Part shown: in pieces, positions 17,469-26,780 of the stretch
How the letters are laid out: every line of letters starts with the position of its first letter
How positions within the stretch are numbered: the first letter of the stretch is position 1
From: CAUZFZ01 sp963579025
Lineage (GTDB): Bacteria > Planctomycetota > Planctomycetia > Planctomycetales > Planctomycetaceae
DNA length: 52,926 bases
Reading direction: 5' to 3'
Assembly (NCBI GenBank): GCA_963579025.1
Contig: CAUZFZ010000056.1
Coordinates: 1-52,926 of the forward strand
Made by a program: the position numbers and the translations under genes
The notes under the pieces: model-generated
Told to the model about the DNA's origin: nothing
Database searches by the model: none
What the model saw: the letters and a program-made list of their open reading frames with translations, nothing else

Positions 17469-20414
17469 ATGAGCGACCCCGCTGATGACACGCCCCCGGG
17501 CGACGCAAAACAACCCGTTCCCGGTGAGGCGCCGTTTGATTCGGAGCACGTACTCGTGCCGGGTGAGTCGGGCGCCGCGGAACCGGGCGACGATGGCTAC
17601 GAACTGGCGAATCCGCCCGAGGCCTGGAAGACGGCAGGGCCAGACTGGCATCGTGTCCAATCGATGGTGAGCGTTACCAATCCCGACTCCCAGGCCGAAG
17701 CTCTGGCAGAGCGACGGCGAGCAAAGTCCTCGAAGAAATCGAATCACCTGAGAACTCTGATTCTCTGCAACGTGATCGTGTTCGTGGCCAACGTCTGCAT
17801 CATGGTGCTGGAACTTGTCGCATCTCGTCTGATCGCGAAGCACGTCGGCAGTTCGCTTTACACATGGACGTCGGTGATTGGCGTCGTACTCGCGGGGATC
17901 ACCATCGGGAACTTTCTGGGCGGCTGGCTGGCCGACCGTTTCAACCACGAAAAACTGCTGCCCAAACTGTTCCTGCTGGCCAGCGCGTCGTCATTCAGCG
18001 TGCTGTGGCTCGATCGCCTGCTGGCCGGACGCACGCGACCCGATTCGATCGACTGGCCCATGTGGGTGTTTCTAACTGTTGCCGAAATGTTCTTTCTGCC
18101 GGCGGTGATGCTCGGGACGATTTCCCCGGTGGTCGCCAGCATGGCTTTGAAACGCGGCGGCAAGACCGGCATGACTGTCGGCAATGTTTATGCCTGGGGA
18201 GCCATGGGTTCGATCGTCGGCACGTTTCTAACGGGCTTCTATCTGATCGACGCCTTCGGGACTCGACTGATCATCGGTGGAACGGCCGGCACTTTGGCCG
18301 TCCTGGGCATCGCGATTGCATCGAAGCAGTTGCTGTATCGGACGGCCGTGGTCTGTGGCTGGCTGCAGTTTCTGGTCTTTACGACCGCCGCCGCTTCGAT
18401 CAGCAGCGAGTCTCTGGGCGACCTGGGAGAATCTGTTGGCGGATTCGTCGCGGAACGCGATGCTGACGTCGTCGAGCTGGAGTCCTGGTACAACGACACA
18501 TGGTCACTGAAACTCGATGACGACGTTCGCAACCGCCTGCTCAAGACAGTACACGGCGGACCGATCGAGGGGCTCAATGAGGACGCGCAGAACTCACTGG
18601 AACAGTGGCTGCGCAGTGGATACCGCAAGCACCTGAGTGAAGAAAATAATGCAGCCATTGAGAGTTTTGTCGCGGCGACGAAAGTCGATCGGGAATCGAT
18701 CGATGATTGGCGGATTCACGGCGAACAGCTTGGCCGGGCGATGCACGAGGTTGGTCTGCTGCTCTACCTGCGCGATGACCTGACCGGTGAATATCACGAC
18801 GAGAGCAACTACTCGTACGTCAATGTTCACGATGGGTTCGAGGACCAGGACATGGTCCGGCAGTTGCGGCTGGATAAGCTGGTCCACAGCTACTTCAACC
18901 CCGAGGACCCCACAAAGCTCTACTACGAATACGAGCAGATTTACGCCGAGGCGACACACCGGGTCACCGCCGGCTGGCAGCGTGAGACCGGGGTCGATCT
19001 CAAGGTGTTTTCCGGGTTGGATCGCATCGAGCCGTTCTTGCCGGACTGGATCTGGTTTGATGCGGAAACGAACAGGCTGACGGCCCAGGGGATTGTGGAC
19101 GAGGATCGACGCAAAGAACTGATGCGGCTCGCACCACACGGAGACTACTGGCTGGCCATCGAAGAACTTGCGGCGGACACTCGCAAGGAATACTGGGGCG
19201 AACTCAGCACCGTGTCGCTGGAAAAACTGCCTCCGGGAGTCAGCACGCAAAAATTCCTGCTTGACCGACTGTCGTTCTCCTCAACGTTTCAAACACTCGA
19301 CGCGTTCCGCGTACTCAGCGATGACGACGCGCAGCAACTGTGCAACCTCGGTGACGCCGGCAAGGCAGCCGCATGGCGCACCGCGGTGAATCAACTCGGT
19401 CAGCAGTCACGCCGAGTCAACGCCTTCTTCATCGGCGGTGGTGGCTTCATCTTTCCGCGCTGGCTGGAGGCTGAGTATTCCAGCGCCTCGCGGATTGACG
19501 TCGCGGAACTCGACCCGGCCGTCAAGCGGGCGGTGCAACTGCACATGGGCCTGCCTCCGGATGATCAGACGGCAGTCCATACAATTATCGGCGACGCCCG
19601 CAACGTGGTGGATGACTTGCTGAAAACCAACGCGAACGGCGCGGGGCAATACGACTTCATTTACGGCGATGCGTTCAACGACTTCAGCGTGCCCTGGCAT
19701 CTGACGACTCGGGAGTTCAATCAGAAAGTCCGCGAACTGCTCAATCCAGACAGCGGGGTATATCTGATCAACGTAATCGACATGTGGCCGCGCACGATGA
19801 TCGAAGGCAGTTTCACACCGGCAACCACCGCAGCGAGTAAGATGGCGTTTCCTTCTCAGATTGCGGTCGACCCTGATGTGATCACCGACTGGCAGTACGC
19901 GCCGGCGGGATTCGGTGGTCTGGAAGTCCTTCCACTCACGAACGGCGAATGGAATTTCTCTGCGCGCGGCGTCATGTCGGCGAGCCTGCGTGAAAGATTG
20001 ATCAAGAGCGCGGACCGCAACGGGATGGCTGCGTTCCGGGCAGGTGTCGAGACGGCATACACCGAGTCGCGCCGCACACAGGGCGGCCGGTTTCTAAGCA
20101 GTTGCGTTGCAACGCTGGCGGATGTGTTTCCCAACGTCTACGTCTTCAGCACGTCCTACGGCCCGCCTGCCGACACACGCGACACATTTGTCGTGATCGC
20201 ATCGCTGCCGTCGCTGGACCTGCAGTCCATTGAGGCAACCGGCTTTCACTGGACCACCGCGCCGTTCGCGACTCGGGAAACGACTGACGGGGGAGGCCAG
20301 ACCACTTCCGGTCAGTGGGACGCGTTGCTGGCAACGTCGCGCGGTCTGATCCTGACCGACGACTACGCCCCCGTCGACAACCTGCTACGCCCGGTCTTCG
20401 AGGATCAGGATTGA
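17469..20414 (+). CDS. Membrane-bound spermidine-synthase homologue with insertions (fused MFS/SpeE type)
   Basis: Start taken at ATG 17469 (MSDPADDTPPGDAKQPVP); ATG 17430 is an alternative. About 90 hydrophilic N-terminal residues precede 6-8 membrane helices (about 95-330; LILCNVIVFVANVCIMVLEL opens the first). A hydrophilic stretch follows, then an aminopropyltransferase-like beta domain at about 440-500 (ESNYSYVNVHDGF, KLYYEYEQIYAEA). About 150 residues of unknown sequence then precede the Rossmann domain at about 650 (VNAFFIGGGGFIFPRWLEAEY, IDVAELDPAVKRAV, YDFIYGDAFNDFSVPWHL). In ordinary SpeE proteins the two catalytic parts are adjacent, so this insertion is unusual. Polyamine substrate use is not proven. 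The 3' end overlaps the convergent glycosyltransferase gene by 10 bases. Confidence 0.8.
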   Translation: MSDPADDTPPGDAKQPVPGEAPFDSEHVLVPGESGAAEPGDDGYELANPPEAWKTAGPDWHRVQSMVSVTNPDSQAEALAERRRAKSSKKSNHLRTLILCNVIVFVANVCIMVLELVASRLIAKHVGSSLYTWTSVIGVVLAGITIGNFLGGWLADRFNHEKLLPKLFLLASASSFSVLWLDRLLAGRTRPDSIDWPMWVFLTVAEMFFLPAVMLGTISPVVASMALKRGGKTGMTVGNVYAWGAMGSIVGTFLTGFYLIDAFGTRLIIGGTAGTLAVLGIAIASKQLLYRTAVVCGWLQFLVFTTAAASISSESLGDLGESVGGFVAERDADVVELESWYNDTWSLKLDDDVRNRLLKTVHGGPIEGLNEDAQNSLEQWLRSGYRKHLSEENNAAIESFVAATKVDRESIDDWRIHGEQLGRAMHEVGLLLYLRDDLTGEYHDESNYSYVNVHDGFEDQDMVRQLRLDKLVHSYFNPEDPTKLYYEYEQIYAEATHRVTAGWQRETGVDLKVFSGLDRIEPFLPDWIWFDAETNRLTAQGIVDEDRRKELMRLAPHGDYWLAIEELAADTRKEYWGELSTVSLEKLPPGVSTQKFLLDRLSFSSTFQTLDAFRVLSDDDAQQLCNLGDAGKAAAWRTAVNQLGQQSRRVNAFFIGGGGFIFPRWLEAEYSSASRIDVAELDPAVKRAVQLHMGLPPDDQTAVHTIIGDARNVVDDLLKTNANGAGQYDFIYGDAFNDFSVPWHLTTREFNQKVRELLNPDSGVYLINVIDMWPRTMIEGSFTPATTAASKMAFPSQIAVDPDVITDWQYAPAGFGGLEVLPLTNGEWNFSARGVMSASLRERLIKSADRNGMAAFRAGVETAYTESRRTQGGRFLSSCVATLADVFPNVYVFSTSYGPPADTRDTFVVIASLPSLDLQSIEATGFHWTTAPFATRETTDGGGQTTSGQWDALLATSRGLILTDDYAPVDNLLRPVFEDQD

Positions 20415-21469
20415 GGGCGCGTCGACAATTCTGACCATGCGGTAAAGACTCGGGTCCAACTGTCCATCGCGTGTGCCAGGCCCCATTCCGTCTCCAGTTT
20501 GTGACGCGCCGCGTGCTGCATGCTGGTTCTTTCATCGGCCTCGAATGCGCAGCGAGATGACTTGTAGACAAATTCACGGTCGTCTCGACACAGCCAGCCG
20601 GTGACACCGTCGTCGACTTCAAGCTGCCAGCCGCCGCGATCGTCGACGACCAGCACGGAACCCGATGCCATCGCCTCGAAACCGACGCGCGGCAGGTTCT
20701 CGAACGTTTCCGTCGTCAGAATGATTGCGTCGCAGAACGCATAGAAATCCTGCTGCGAGACGCCGCCTTCGCCAACAGTGCGAATGTAACTGTCCGGCTC
20801 CCGTCCAAATTTGGAGCGAGCACGATCATCCCAGCCCACGATGAGGCCTTCCTTCAACGCCGGCGCCGTCATCGTCTCGTAGATCCAAAGCTGACGCGCG
20901 CCGAATTTATCAGCGTCGCCTCGAGAGATGCGTCCGAACCGGAAACGATCGTCGGGACGACTGGCGTGGAAAGGAAAGTCTTCGGTGTGAAAGTAGGGTG
21001 AAAACCGTAGCGGCCGGTACTTCCCCAACTCCTGCAATGCTGAACTGACACGCTCGAAGGCATGGTCGGTCTGGTACAGGTGGAAGTCGATCAGGCCACG
21101 TTCCTGCATCTCCAGTTCCAGCGGGAAGTTCCAGGTCATGCAGTTGACGAACGTCGTCGACCGTGCGTACTTCCTGATTTCGGGCAGGTTCGTGAGGAAC
21201 TCGCCATTGCAGAACGAGATACAGTGCAGGCACTCAAGCGACGGCCAGTCGCGCGGCTCGTGGTACACGCAGCCGCGCTCGGTCATGTTCATCGCGCGCA
21301 GATTCGCATCGAGCGGCCCGGTGTGGCACACATGCACAGTGACCCCCATTTGTTGCCAGCAACGAATCTGATGATCAAGTTCGGTGTCGGCGCCACCCAG
21401 CCGGCTGGGATGTCCAATTACACACAATTCTGTCAAATGAGATGCGTGTTCAGAGGAAACCTGATTCAC
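20405..21469 (-). CDS. Glycosyltransferase, GT4-like (GT-B fold)
   Basis: A 354-residue protein starting at GTG 21467-21469 with AAGGA upstream. The C-terminal half has the GT4-like donor-site pattern FCDAIILTTETFENLPRVGFEAMASGSVLVVDDRGGWQLEVDDG (acidic residue before GFEAMA, then a glycine-rich turn). The N-terminal half (IGHPSRLGGADTELDHQIRCW) is the acceptor domain. No signal peptide is present, so it is cytoplasmic or peripheral to the inner membrane. Its start faces the giant kinase gene across an 80-base shared promoter region. A role in surface glycan or glycoprotein synthesis is inferred from the second glycosyltransferase gene at 26781. Confidence 0.8.
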   Translation of the reverse strand: MNQVSSEHASHLTELCVIGHPSRLGGADTELDHQIRCWQQMGVTVHVCHTGPLDANLRAMNMTERGCVYHEPRDWPSLECLHCISFCNGEFLTNLPEIRKYARSTTFVNCMTWNFPLELEMQERGLIDFHLYQTDHAFERVSSALQELGKYRPLRFSPYFHTEDFPFHASRPDDRFRFGRISRGDADKFGARQLWIYETMTAPALKEGLIVGWDDRARSKFGREPDSYIRTVGEGGVSQQDFYAFCDAIILTTETFENLPRVGFEAMASGSVLVVDDRGGWQLEVDDGVTGWLCRDDREFVYKSSRCAFEADERTSMQHAARHKLETEWGLAHAMDSWTRVFTAWSELSTRPQS

Positions 21470-21549
21470 AACAGTGCTATCCTTATGTTCTCGGCTGGAA
21501 CCAATCGTCGAAGTAGTCCGGCACTCGGTTCCGGTGACGCAATTATCCG
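21470..21549. promoter_or_regulatory. Shared divergent promoter region
   Basis: Eighty bases separate the starts of the glycosyltransferase gene (minus) and the kinase/STAND/FGE gene (plus), so both promoters must lie here or inside the genes. I cannot identify defined boxes. Confidence 0.4.
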
Positions 21550-24500
21550 ATGGGCCTTGCAGCGATGACAGGCAACAAGTCTGACAGTTCTGCCCGAAAA
21601 CACTTTACGTCCGCCGAGACGATTGACCTCCCTCGGAACGCAGACGGCGCCCTTCTCGCGGACGCAGTGCCTCCGCCCCAGCGCGTCGGCCGGTATGGAA
21701 TTCTGCAGAGCCTTGGCCGTGGCGGGTTTGCTGATGTCTTTCTGGCCCGTGACGAGGAACTCGACCGCCTTGTCGCGCTCAAGGTCCCACGGCGGGACCG
21801 GTTTCGAGATGAAGAGGAACTGGCGAAGTTTCACGATGAAGCTCGCATGGTCGCGCAGTTGCAGCATCCTTCAATCGTAACGGTGCACGATGTCGGCCGT
21901 GACGGTGACACGCGTTTCATTGTGATGGAGTACATTCGCGGTCGAACGCTACTCGACTTCCTCAAACAAGAGAAACTGACCTGCCCACGTGCGGCAAGAA
22001 TGCTGGCGGACATCGCTGATGCCGTGGCCCATGCCGATCAACACGGGTTCGTCCACAGAGACATCAAGCCACAGAATATCCTGCTCGATTCCGATGACCA
22101 CCCGCACGTGGCAGATTTCGGACTGGCACTGAGTAGCCGCGATCGCGATGTCTCATTCGATGTCGCTGGTACCACTCATTACATGGCACCGGAACAGGTG
22201 CGCGGCGAGAACCACCGCATCGACGGCCGAACCGACGTCTGGGCATTGGGAGTCACGCTCTACCTGATGCTCACCGGCCGACTGCCGTTTCCCGGAATGC
22301 GCAATGAGGCCTTTCGTCTGATTCTGTACTCGGATCCGACTCCGCCGTGTGAGATCGATCCGTCGATTCCCACCGAGTTGGAGCGCATCTGCCTGCGCTG
22401 CCTGTGCCGGCAAATGTCCGACCGGTACCGCACGGCCGCCGAGCTTTCGCATGATCTTCACGTCTGGTTTGTCAGCGAAACCGGCGACACCGGCTTCTCG
22501 ACATCGACCCGCCGCATTCCACTGATCGAACCTCCGGAAGCGTCCGTCGTGCCGCGTGGACTTCGAGCCTTCGACGGAGACGACTACGACTTCTTCCTGC
22601 AACTGGTGCCTGGCCCGCGAGACCGGGACGGGCTCCCGACGACCATTGGATTCTGGAAGAAACGAATCGAAGACCGCGAAGCCCACAGCACTTTTCGAGT
22701 GGGACTGCTTTACGGCCCGTCCGGCTGTGGAAAATCGTCACTGATCAAGGCCGGACTGCTGCCCAGACTGAACGCCGCTGTTGCACATGTCAGCATCGAG
22801 GCGACACCGCAGGAAACCGAGGCACGATTGCTGAAATCTCTACAGCGCAGATTCAGTGAGCTGCCCGAGTGCCAGACTGCGGCCGAAGTCCTGTATCAAT
22901 TGCGCGAACATCCGGAGATCAGTCAGGGACGCAAAGTGCTGATCGTGATTGATCAGTTCGAGCAATGGCTGCAGTCCTGGCCGTCGCGTCAGAACGAAGA
23001 ACTGATCGACGCCTTACGGCACTGCGACGGTAGTCGAGTGCAATGCGTATTAAGCGTGCGTGACGATTTCTGGCTCGCCGTCACGCGCTTCATGCACCTG
23101 CTCGAAGTCAACGTCGTCGATGGTGAGAACGCCCTGCTTGTTGATTCGTTCGATCCAGCGCATGCACGCGATGTGCTGCGGAAGCTGGGCGCGGCCTATG
23201 ACCGTCTGCCCGAACAGGTCGACGAGATGAGCGACGAACAGTCGTCGTTCATCGAACAGACGATCGAGGGGCTGTCCCAGGAAAACCGTCTGCTGCCTGT
23301 GCGTTTGAGCGTCCTCGTCGAAATGTGTCGCGATCGGCCCTGGACACCGGATTCACTGAACGCGATGGGCGGCACCGACGGCGTGGGCATCACGTTTCTC
23401 GAAAACAACTTTGGACGAGTGGCCAACGCATCTCGGCGGCATCATGAAACGGCCGCCCGAAACATTCTCGCCGCACTGGTTCCACATGACGGACAGATCA
23501 AGGGCAGCGTCAGGTCACGCTCTGAATTGCTCGACGTATCGAGCTACTCGAATCGGCCCCGCGACTTCGATCAGTTGCTGAGGATTCTGGATGCGGAGCT
23601 GCGATTGATTTCTCCATCAGGCACGCCGGAATTGGAGGATTCATTCGAGTCTGATGAATCCGGGGTCGTGATCGAAACGGCCCTTGAAGACGGCTCGACC
23701 CAGCTTGAGCAGCGTTACCAGTTGACTCACGATTTTCTGGTTCCGTCCATTCGTGACTGGCTCGAGCGGGGGAAACGCGAGACGCGCCGCGGGAGAACGC
23801 AGCTTCTGCTGGAGGAGCAGGCGGCGCTTTGGCACAAGCGACAGGCGGTGCGTTTTCTACCATCACTCACAGAATGGGCGGCGATCCAACTCCTGACGCG
23901 CCGCAAAGACTGGCGAGAGACCGAACGTAAGTTGATGCGTGCTGCCACTGTCCGCATCACGCGTCGTGCTCTCCTGGTCTCATGTATCTGCGTGGTCCTG
24001 TTGCTGACCGGATTCGGCGTCCTTCGCGGCGTGCAGCAGCGGCAGATGCGCGTCGAGGCCGGGCTGCTGCTCAGCAGGCTCAATGACGTGGATATCAAGG
24101 ATGTTCCCGACGTCGTGGCTGACTTGCAGCCGTACCGCGAGCTCGTCGATCCAGAATTGTCGCGATTGATCAAGAGTGACTCAGTTCCCCAACGAGCACG
24201 AATCAGAGCAGCCCTCGCCCTGCTCCCGTCGGATTCAGCCCAGTCCGCCTGGCTGCTGTGCGATGTGCTTGTCAGTCCGCAAGCGGACGTCCGAATCTTC
24301 GGCGACATACGTAACTGCCTTGTGCCTTACGCCAGCCAGATTATTCCGCGGCTCGAGACTGTCCTGCGTGACGAGTCGCAACCGCGCACGGTGCGATTTC
24401 ACGCCGCGTGCGTGCTGGCGGGCCTCGACGCCCAGTCGAAAGTCTGGCCGGACATCAAGGTCGAAATCGTCGAGTCGCTGCTGCTTGAACCACCTGCCTT

Positions 24501-25908
24501 CGCCTCGCTCTGGATCGATTTGCTCCTCCCGGCGGCGGAACATCTCTGTGAGTCGCTGCCCGATGCCATCCAGAGTGCCACCAATCTCAGTACCGCCCGC
24601 GTGGGGGCTCTCGCGTTTTTCCGATTCCACGACGAAGACCCGGCTGAACTTGCGAAACTGCTTCTCAAGGCCGGTGACGACCAATACCGAGCTGTTCTTG
24701 AACTTCTCAAACAGAATCCGGAACAAGTCGTCGACACGCTCAAGACGATGTTGCAACAGGATCCCGACACGTCGAATCCAAATGATGATCCTGAACGTCA
24801 TGCTCGACAGACCGCGAATCTCTCACTGGCACTGCTGCAGTCTGGTGACACGACGTCCTTCCAGGAACACCTGGCACTCTCGCCCGACCCGACACTACGA
24901 AACTGCCTGATTCACGGAATGAATCCACTGCGCATGGAACTGACGGACCTGTTGCCGCTGCTTTCAGATGACGATGACGAACACGTCTATACGGCGATTC
25001 TGCAGGCGATCGCCATCCACGCGGAAGAACCCGTCAGTCCACAGCTCAAAGAACGACTGCTCCCGGAAATCAAGCAAGCCTTTCAAACACATCCAGATCG
25101 ACTGGTCCACTCGCTGGCCGCGCTCATTCTGCAGAGAATCGAGGAAGGCAACGTGGCAGAAATCGTTCGACGTGCCGACTTCGACGAACCAAACGACTCG
25201 CGGCGGTGGTTTGTTAACTCGGCTGGCCTGACCATGGTGATCATTGACCCGACGAGTGTTGCCGAAGCGCGACTTGAAAAGGCGCTTGACGTGCAGCAGA
25301 CGTTTGCAATCTCCACGACCGAGGTCACGGTCGGACAATTGAGACAGTTTCGGCCGCAACATCAACAGGACACCGCTGAAAGCCAGCAGATCCCGGCGGT
25401 GAGTCTGCATGTCCTCTATGCAATCGGCTTTTGTCAGTGGCTGAACCAGCAGGAGGGAATTCCCGAAACGGAGTGGTGTTACCCACATCCCGACCAGCTA
25501 TCGACGCGCAACTTCGATCCCGTAGCGGGATATCGCAATAAGACAGGTTATAGACTGCCAACGGCAGACGAATGGGAATTTGCCTGTCGAGCTGGGACAA
25601 CCACGACGCGCCATTTTGGAGAAGTTGCCTCGCTACTTAAGTACTATGGATGGGACGTTGTCGAGTCGAGGGGCTATCCGCAACCTGTTGGACAACTCCT
25701 GCCCAATGCATTTGGTTTATTCGATATGCACGGAAATGTATCGGAAATCTGCACGGTCGATGAACAGCCCCCCTACGCCCTTGTAGCACGCGGATCGGGC
25801 TGTTACGGGCGTTCCGGCGCACTTATGTCGGATGCGTCGCAGCCATTTTACGCTACGGCGATTTCTTCGACGTCTGGTATCAGGCTGGTGCGTACAATCT
25901 CGAAGTGA
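21550..25908 (+). CDS. Giant Ser/Thr protein kinase with STAND NTPase, membrane helix, helical repeats and FGE-like domain
   Basis: 1452 residues; start ATG 21550 or ATG 21565, neither with a clear ribosome binding site. Order: kinase at about 47-310 (GRGGFADVFLARD loop, VALKV lysine, HRDIKPQN catalytic loop near 169, DFGLAL, APEQ); a STAND-type NTPase at about 335-750 (Walker A YGPSGCGKSSLIKAGLLPRL near 385, Walker B VLIVIDQFEQW); one membrane helix near 800-825 (LLVSCICVVLLLTGFGVLRG); about 400 residues of helical HEAT-like repeats; and an FGE-sulfatase/SUMF1-like domain at about 1240-1452 (GYRLPTADEWEFACRAGT, NAFGLFDMHGNVSEIC). The FGE end is degenerate (RGSGCYG for the usual RGGSW; GIRLVR for GFRVVR), so it is probably a binding domain. 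The kinase would face the cytosol and the FGE part the periplasm: a transmembrane sensor, by inference. Confidence 0.9.
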   Translation: MGLAAMTGNKSDSSARKHFTSAETIDLPRNADGALLADAVPPPQRVGRYGILQSLGRGGFADVFLARDEELDRLVALKVPRRDRFRDEEELAKFHDEARMVAQLQHPSIVTVHDVGRDGDTRFIVMEYIRGRTLLDFLKQEKLTCPRAARMLADIADAVAHADQHGFVHRDIKPQNILLDSDDHPHVADFGLALSSRDRDVSFDVAGTTHYMAPEQVRGENHRIDGRTDVWALGVTLYLMLTGRLPFPGMRNEAFRLILYSDPTPPCEIDPSIPTELERICLRCLCRQMSDRYRTAAELSHDLHVWFVSETGDTGFSTSTRRIPLIEPPEASVVPRGLRAFDGDDYDFFLQLVPGPRDRDGLPTTIGFWKKRIEDREAHSTFRVGLLYGPSGCGKSSLIKAGLLPRLNAAVAHVSIEATPQETEARLLKSLQRRFSELPECQTAAEVLYQLREHPEISQGRKVLIVIDQFEQWLQSWPSRQNEELIDALRHCDGSRVQCVLSVRDDFWLAVTRFMHLLEVNVVDGENALLVDSFDPAHARDVLRKLGAAYDRLPEQVDEMSDEQSSFIEQTIEGLSQENRLLPVRLSVLVEMCRDRPWTPDSLNAMGGTDGVGITFLENNFGRVANASRRHHETAARNILAALVPHDGQIKGSVRSRSELLDVSSYSNRPRDFDQLLRILDAELRLISPSGTPELEDSFESDESGVVIETALEDGSTQLEQRYQLTHDFLVPSIRDWLERGKRETRRGRTQLLLEEQAALWHKRQAVRFLPSLTEWAAIQLLTRRKDWRETERKLMRAATVRITRRALLVSCICVVLLLTGFGVLRGVQQRQMRVEAGLLLSRLNDVDIKDVPDVVADLQPYRELVDPELSRLIKSDSVPQRARIRAALALLPSDSAQSAWLLCDVLVSPQADVRIFGDIRNCLVPYASQIIPRLETVLRDESQPRTVRFHAACVLAGLDAQSKVWPDIKVEIVESLLLEPPAFASLWIDLLLPAAEHLCESLPDAIQSATNLSTARVGALAFFRFHDEDPAELAKLLLKAGDDQYRAVLELLKQNPEQVVDTLKTMLQQDPDTSNPNDDPERHARQTANLSLALLQSGDTTSFQEHLALSPDPTLRNCLIHGMNPLRMELTDLLPLLSDDDDEHVYTAILQAIAIHAEEPVSPQLKERLLPEIKQAFQTHPDRLVHSLAALILQRIEEGNVAEIVRRADFDEPNDSRRWFVNSAGLTMVIIDPTSVAEARLEKALDVQQTFAISTTEVTVGQLRQFRPQHQQDTAESQQIPAVSLHVLYAIGFCQWLNQQEGIPETEWCYPHPDQLSTRNFDPVAGYRNKTGYRLPTADEWEFACRAGTTTTRHFGEVASLLKYYGWDVVESRGYPQPVGQLLPNAFGLFDMHGNVSEICTVDEQPPYALVARGSGCYGRSGALMSDASQPFYATAISSTSGIRLVRTISK

Positions 25909-26003
25909 CTTCACAATTGTCAGGTAACGGTCAAACCGACGGGTGTCACTCCCGTACCTTTACCAGGTAATAACTTGTTACTAACAGCAGTAGAAAGACA
26001 GCC

Positions 26004-26777
26004 ATGCCCTCTTCATCATCCTCATCAGGCAGTCCGTCGTCGTCCAGTTCCATCTCATCGTCGAGTTCATCGAGCGGCATGCCGTCAAGTTCGTCCAGTT
26101 CCCTGTCATCGAGTTCATCCGGCGGTCCGTCCTCGAGTTCGTCCAGTTCCCAGTCGTCGAGTTCATCCGGCGGTCCGTCCTCAAGCTCATCCAGTTCGTC
26201 CAGTTCATCTACTGTTTGCGGTCCCGATTGTGAATGGGAATTTGATCACATGTTCGGATGGCAGATTATCAAGGGATGCGAGAATCCCGACTGTGTCTGC
26301 GAGGATATCGAAACAGAATTCTCGCCCTGTTATCCACTGATTGCACAGTCAGCCCCATCAATACAGTCAGCACGGACATCGGCCGACTCGTTTGTTGTGT
26401 CGTTTCCAGAGTGCCACGCTCCCGACCAGTGGCACAATGTCCGCAAGGCGGCTTCACCACACTGGACGGTTCTCAGAGCTCCCGCGTATGGCTGGATGTT
26501 TACGTTCATGCGAAACCAGTCCGGCACGAGTCAGAGGCGAGATGACCAGTCCGGGAGACCGTCGAAATCCCAGCAGTCCAAGGACATCGAAACGACAATC
26601 ACCATGGTTCTTCCAGAATCAAAAGGCCCGAAGGAATACCGGGTCGCGGTCCGGGAAAGCGAGTGTTGTGCAACTCTGGAAACTCCCGGATGGAACGTCA
26701 CCATCCTGAAAATGCCGTACGCTGCTGACGTCACGCAGGACATCAATGATCCACGAGCACCGAAGCATCGCCCGTAA
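26004..26777 (+). CDS. Poly-serine protein with Cys/Trp motif, possible surface or glycosylated protein
   Basis: 257 residues. The first 69 are almost entirely serine with spaced Gly/Pro/Met (SSSSGGPSSSSSSSQ units of about 16 residues; two DNA copies 48 bases apart near 26106 and 26154). Many different serine codons are used, so the tract is kept at protein level. A compact motif with Cys and Trp follows: CGPDCEWEF, then GWQIIKGCENPDCVCED. The remaining ~150 residues include QDWHN-like and beta-rich segments (ECCATLETPGWNVTILKMP) of no known family. No classical signal peptide is visible ahead of the Ser tract. Poly-Ser stretches are typical linkers or O-glycan acceptors. The gene ends 3 bases from the stop of the convergent glycosyltransferase gene. 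Role inferred, not shown. Confidence 0.7.
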   Translation: MPSSSSSSGSPSSSSSISSSSSSSGMPSSSSSSLSSSSSGGPSSSSSSSQSSSSSGGPSSSSSSSSSSSTVCGPDCEWEFDHMFGWQIIKGCENPDCVCEDIETEFSPCYPLIAQSAPSIQSARTSADSFVVSFPECHAPDQWHNVRKAASPHWTVLRAPAYGWMFTFMRNQSGTSQRRDDQSGRPSKSQQSKDIETTITMVLPESKGPKEYRVAVRESECCATLETPGWNVTILKMPYAADVTQDINDPRAPKHRP

Positions 26778-26780
26778 CGT

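Noticed and set aside
25270..25908. FGE-like domain at the end of the kinase as a diversity-generating retroelement target
   Set aside because: FGE-like ends are known variable regions, but no reverse transcriptase or template repeat is in the window and the last 100 bases have no repeat nearby.
21550..25908. STAND-containing kinase as part of an anti-phage defence island
   Set aside because: Neighbours are glycosyltransferases and housekeeping genes; no nuclease, restriction, CRISPR or other effector genes are present.
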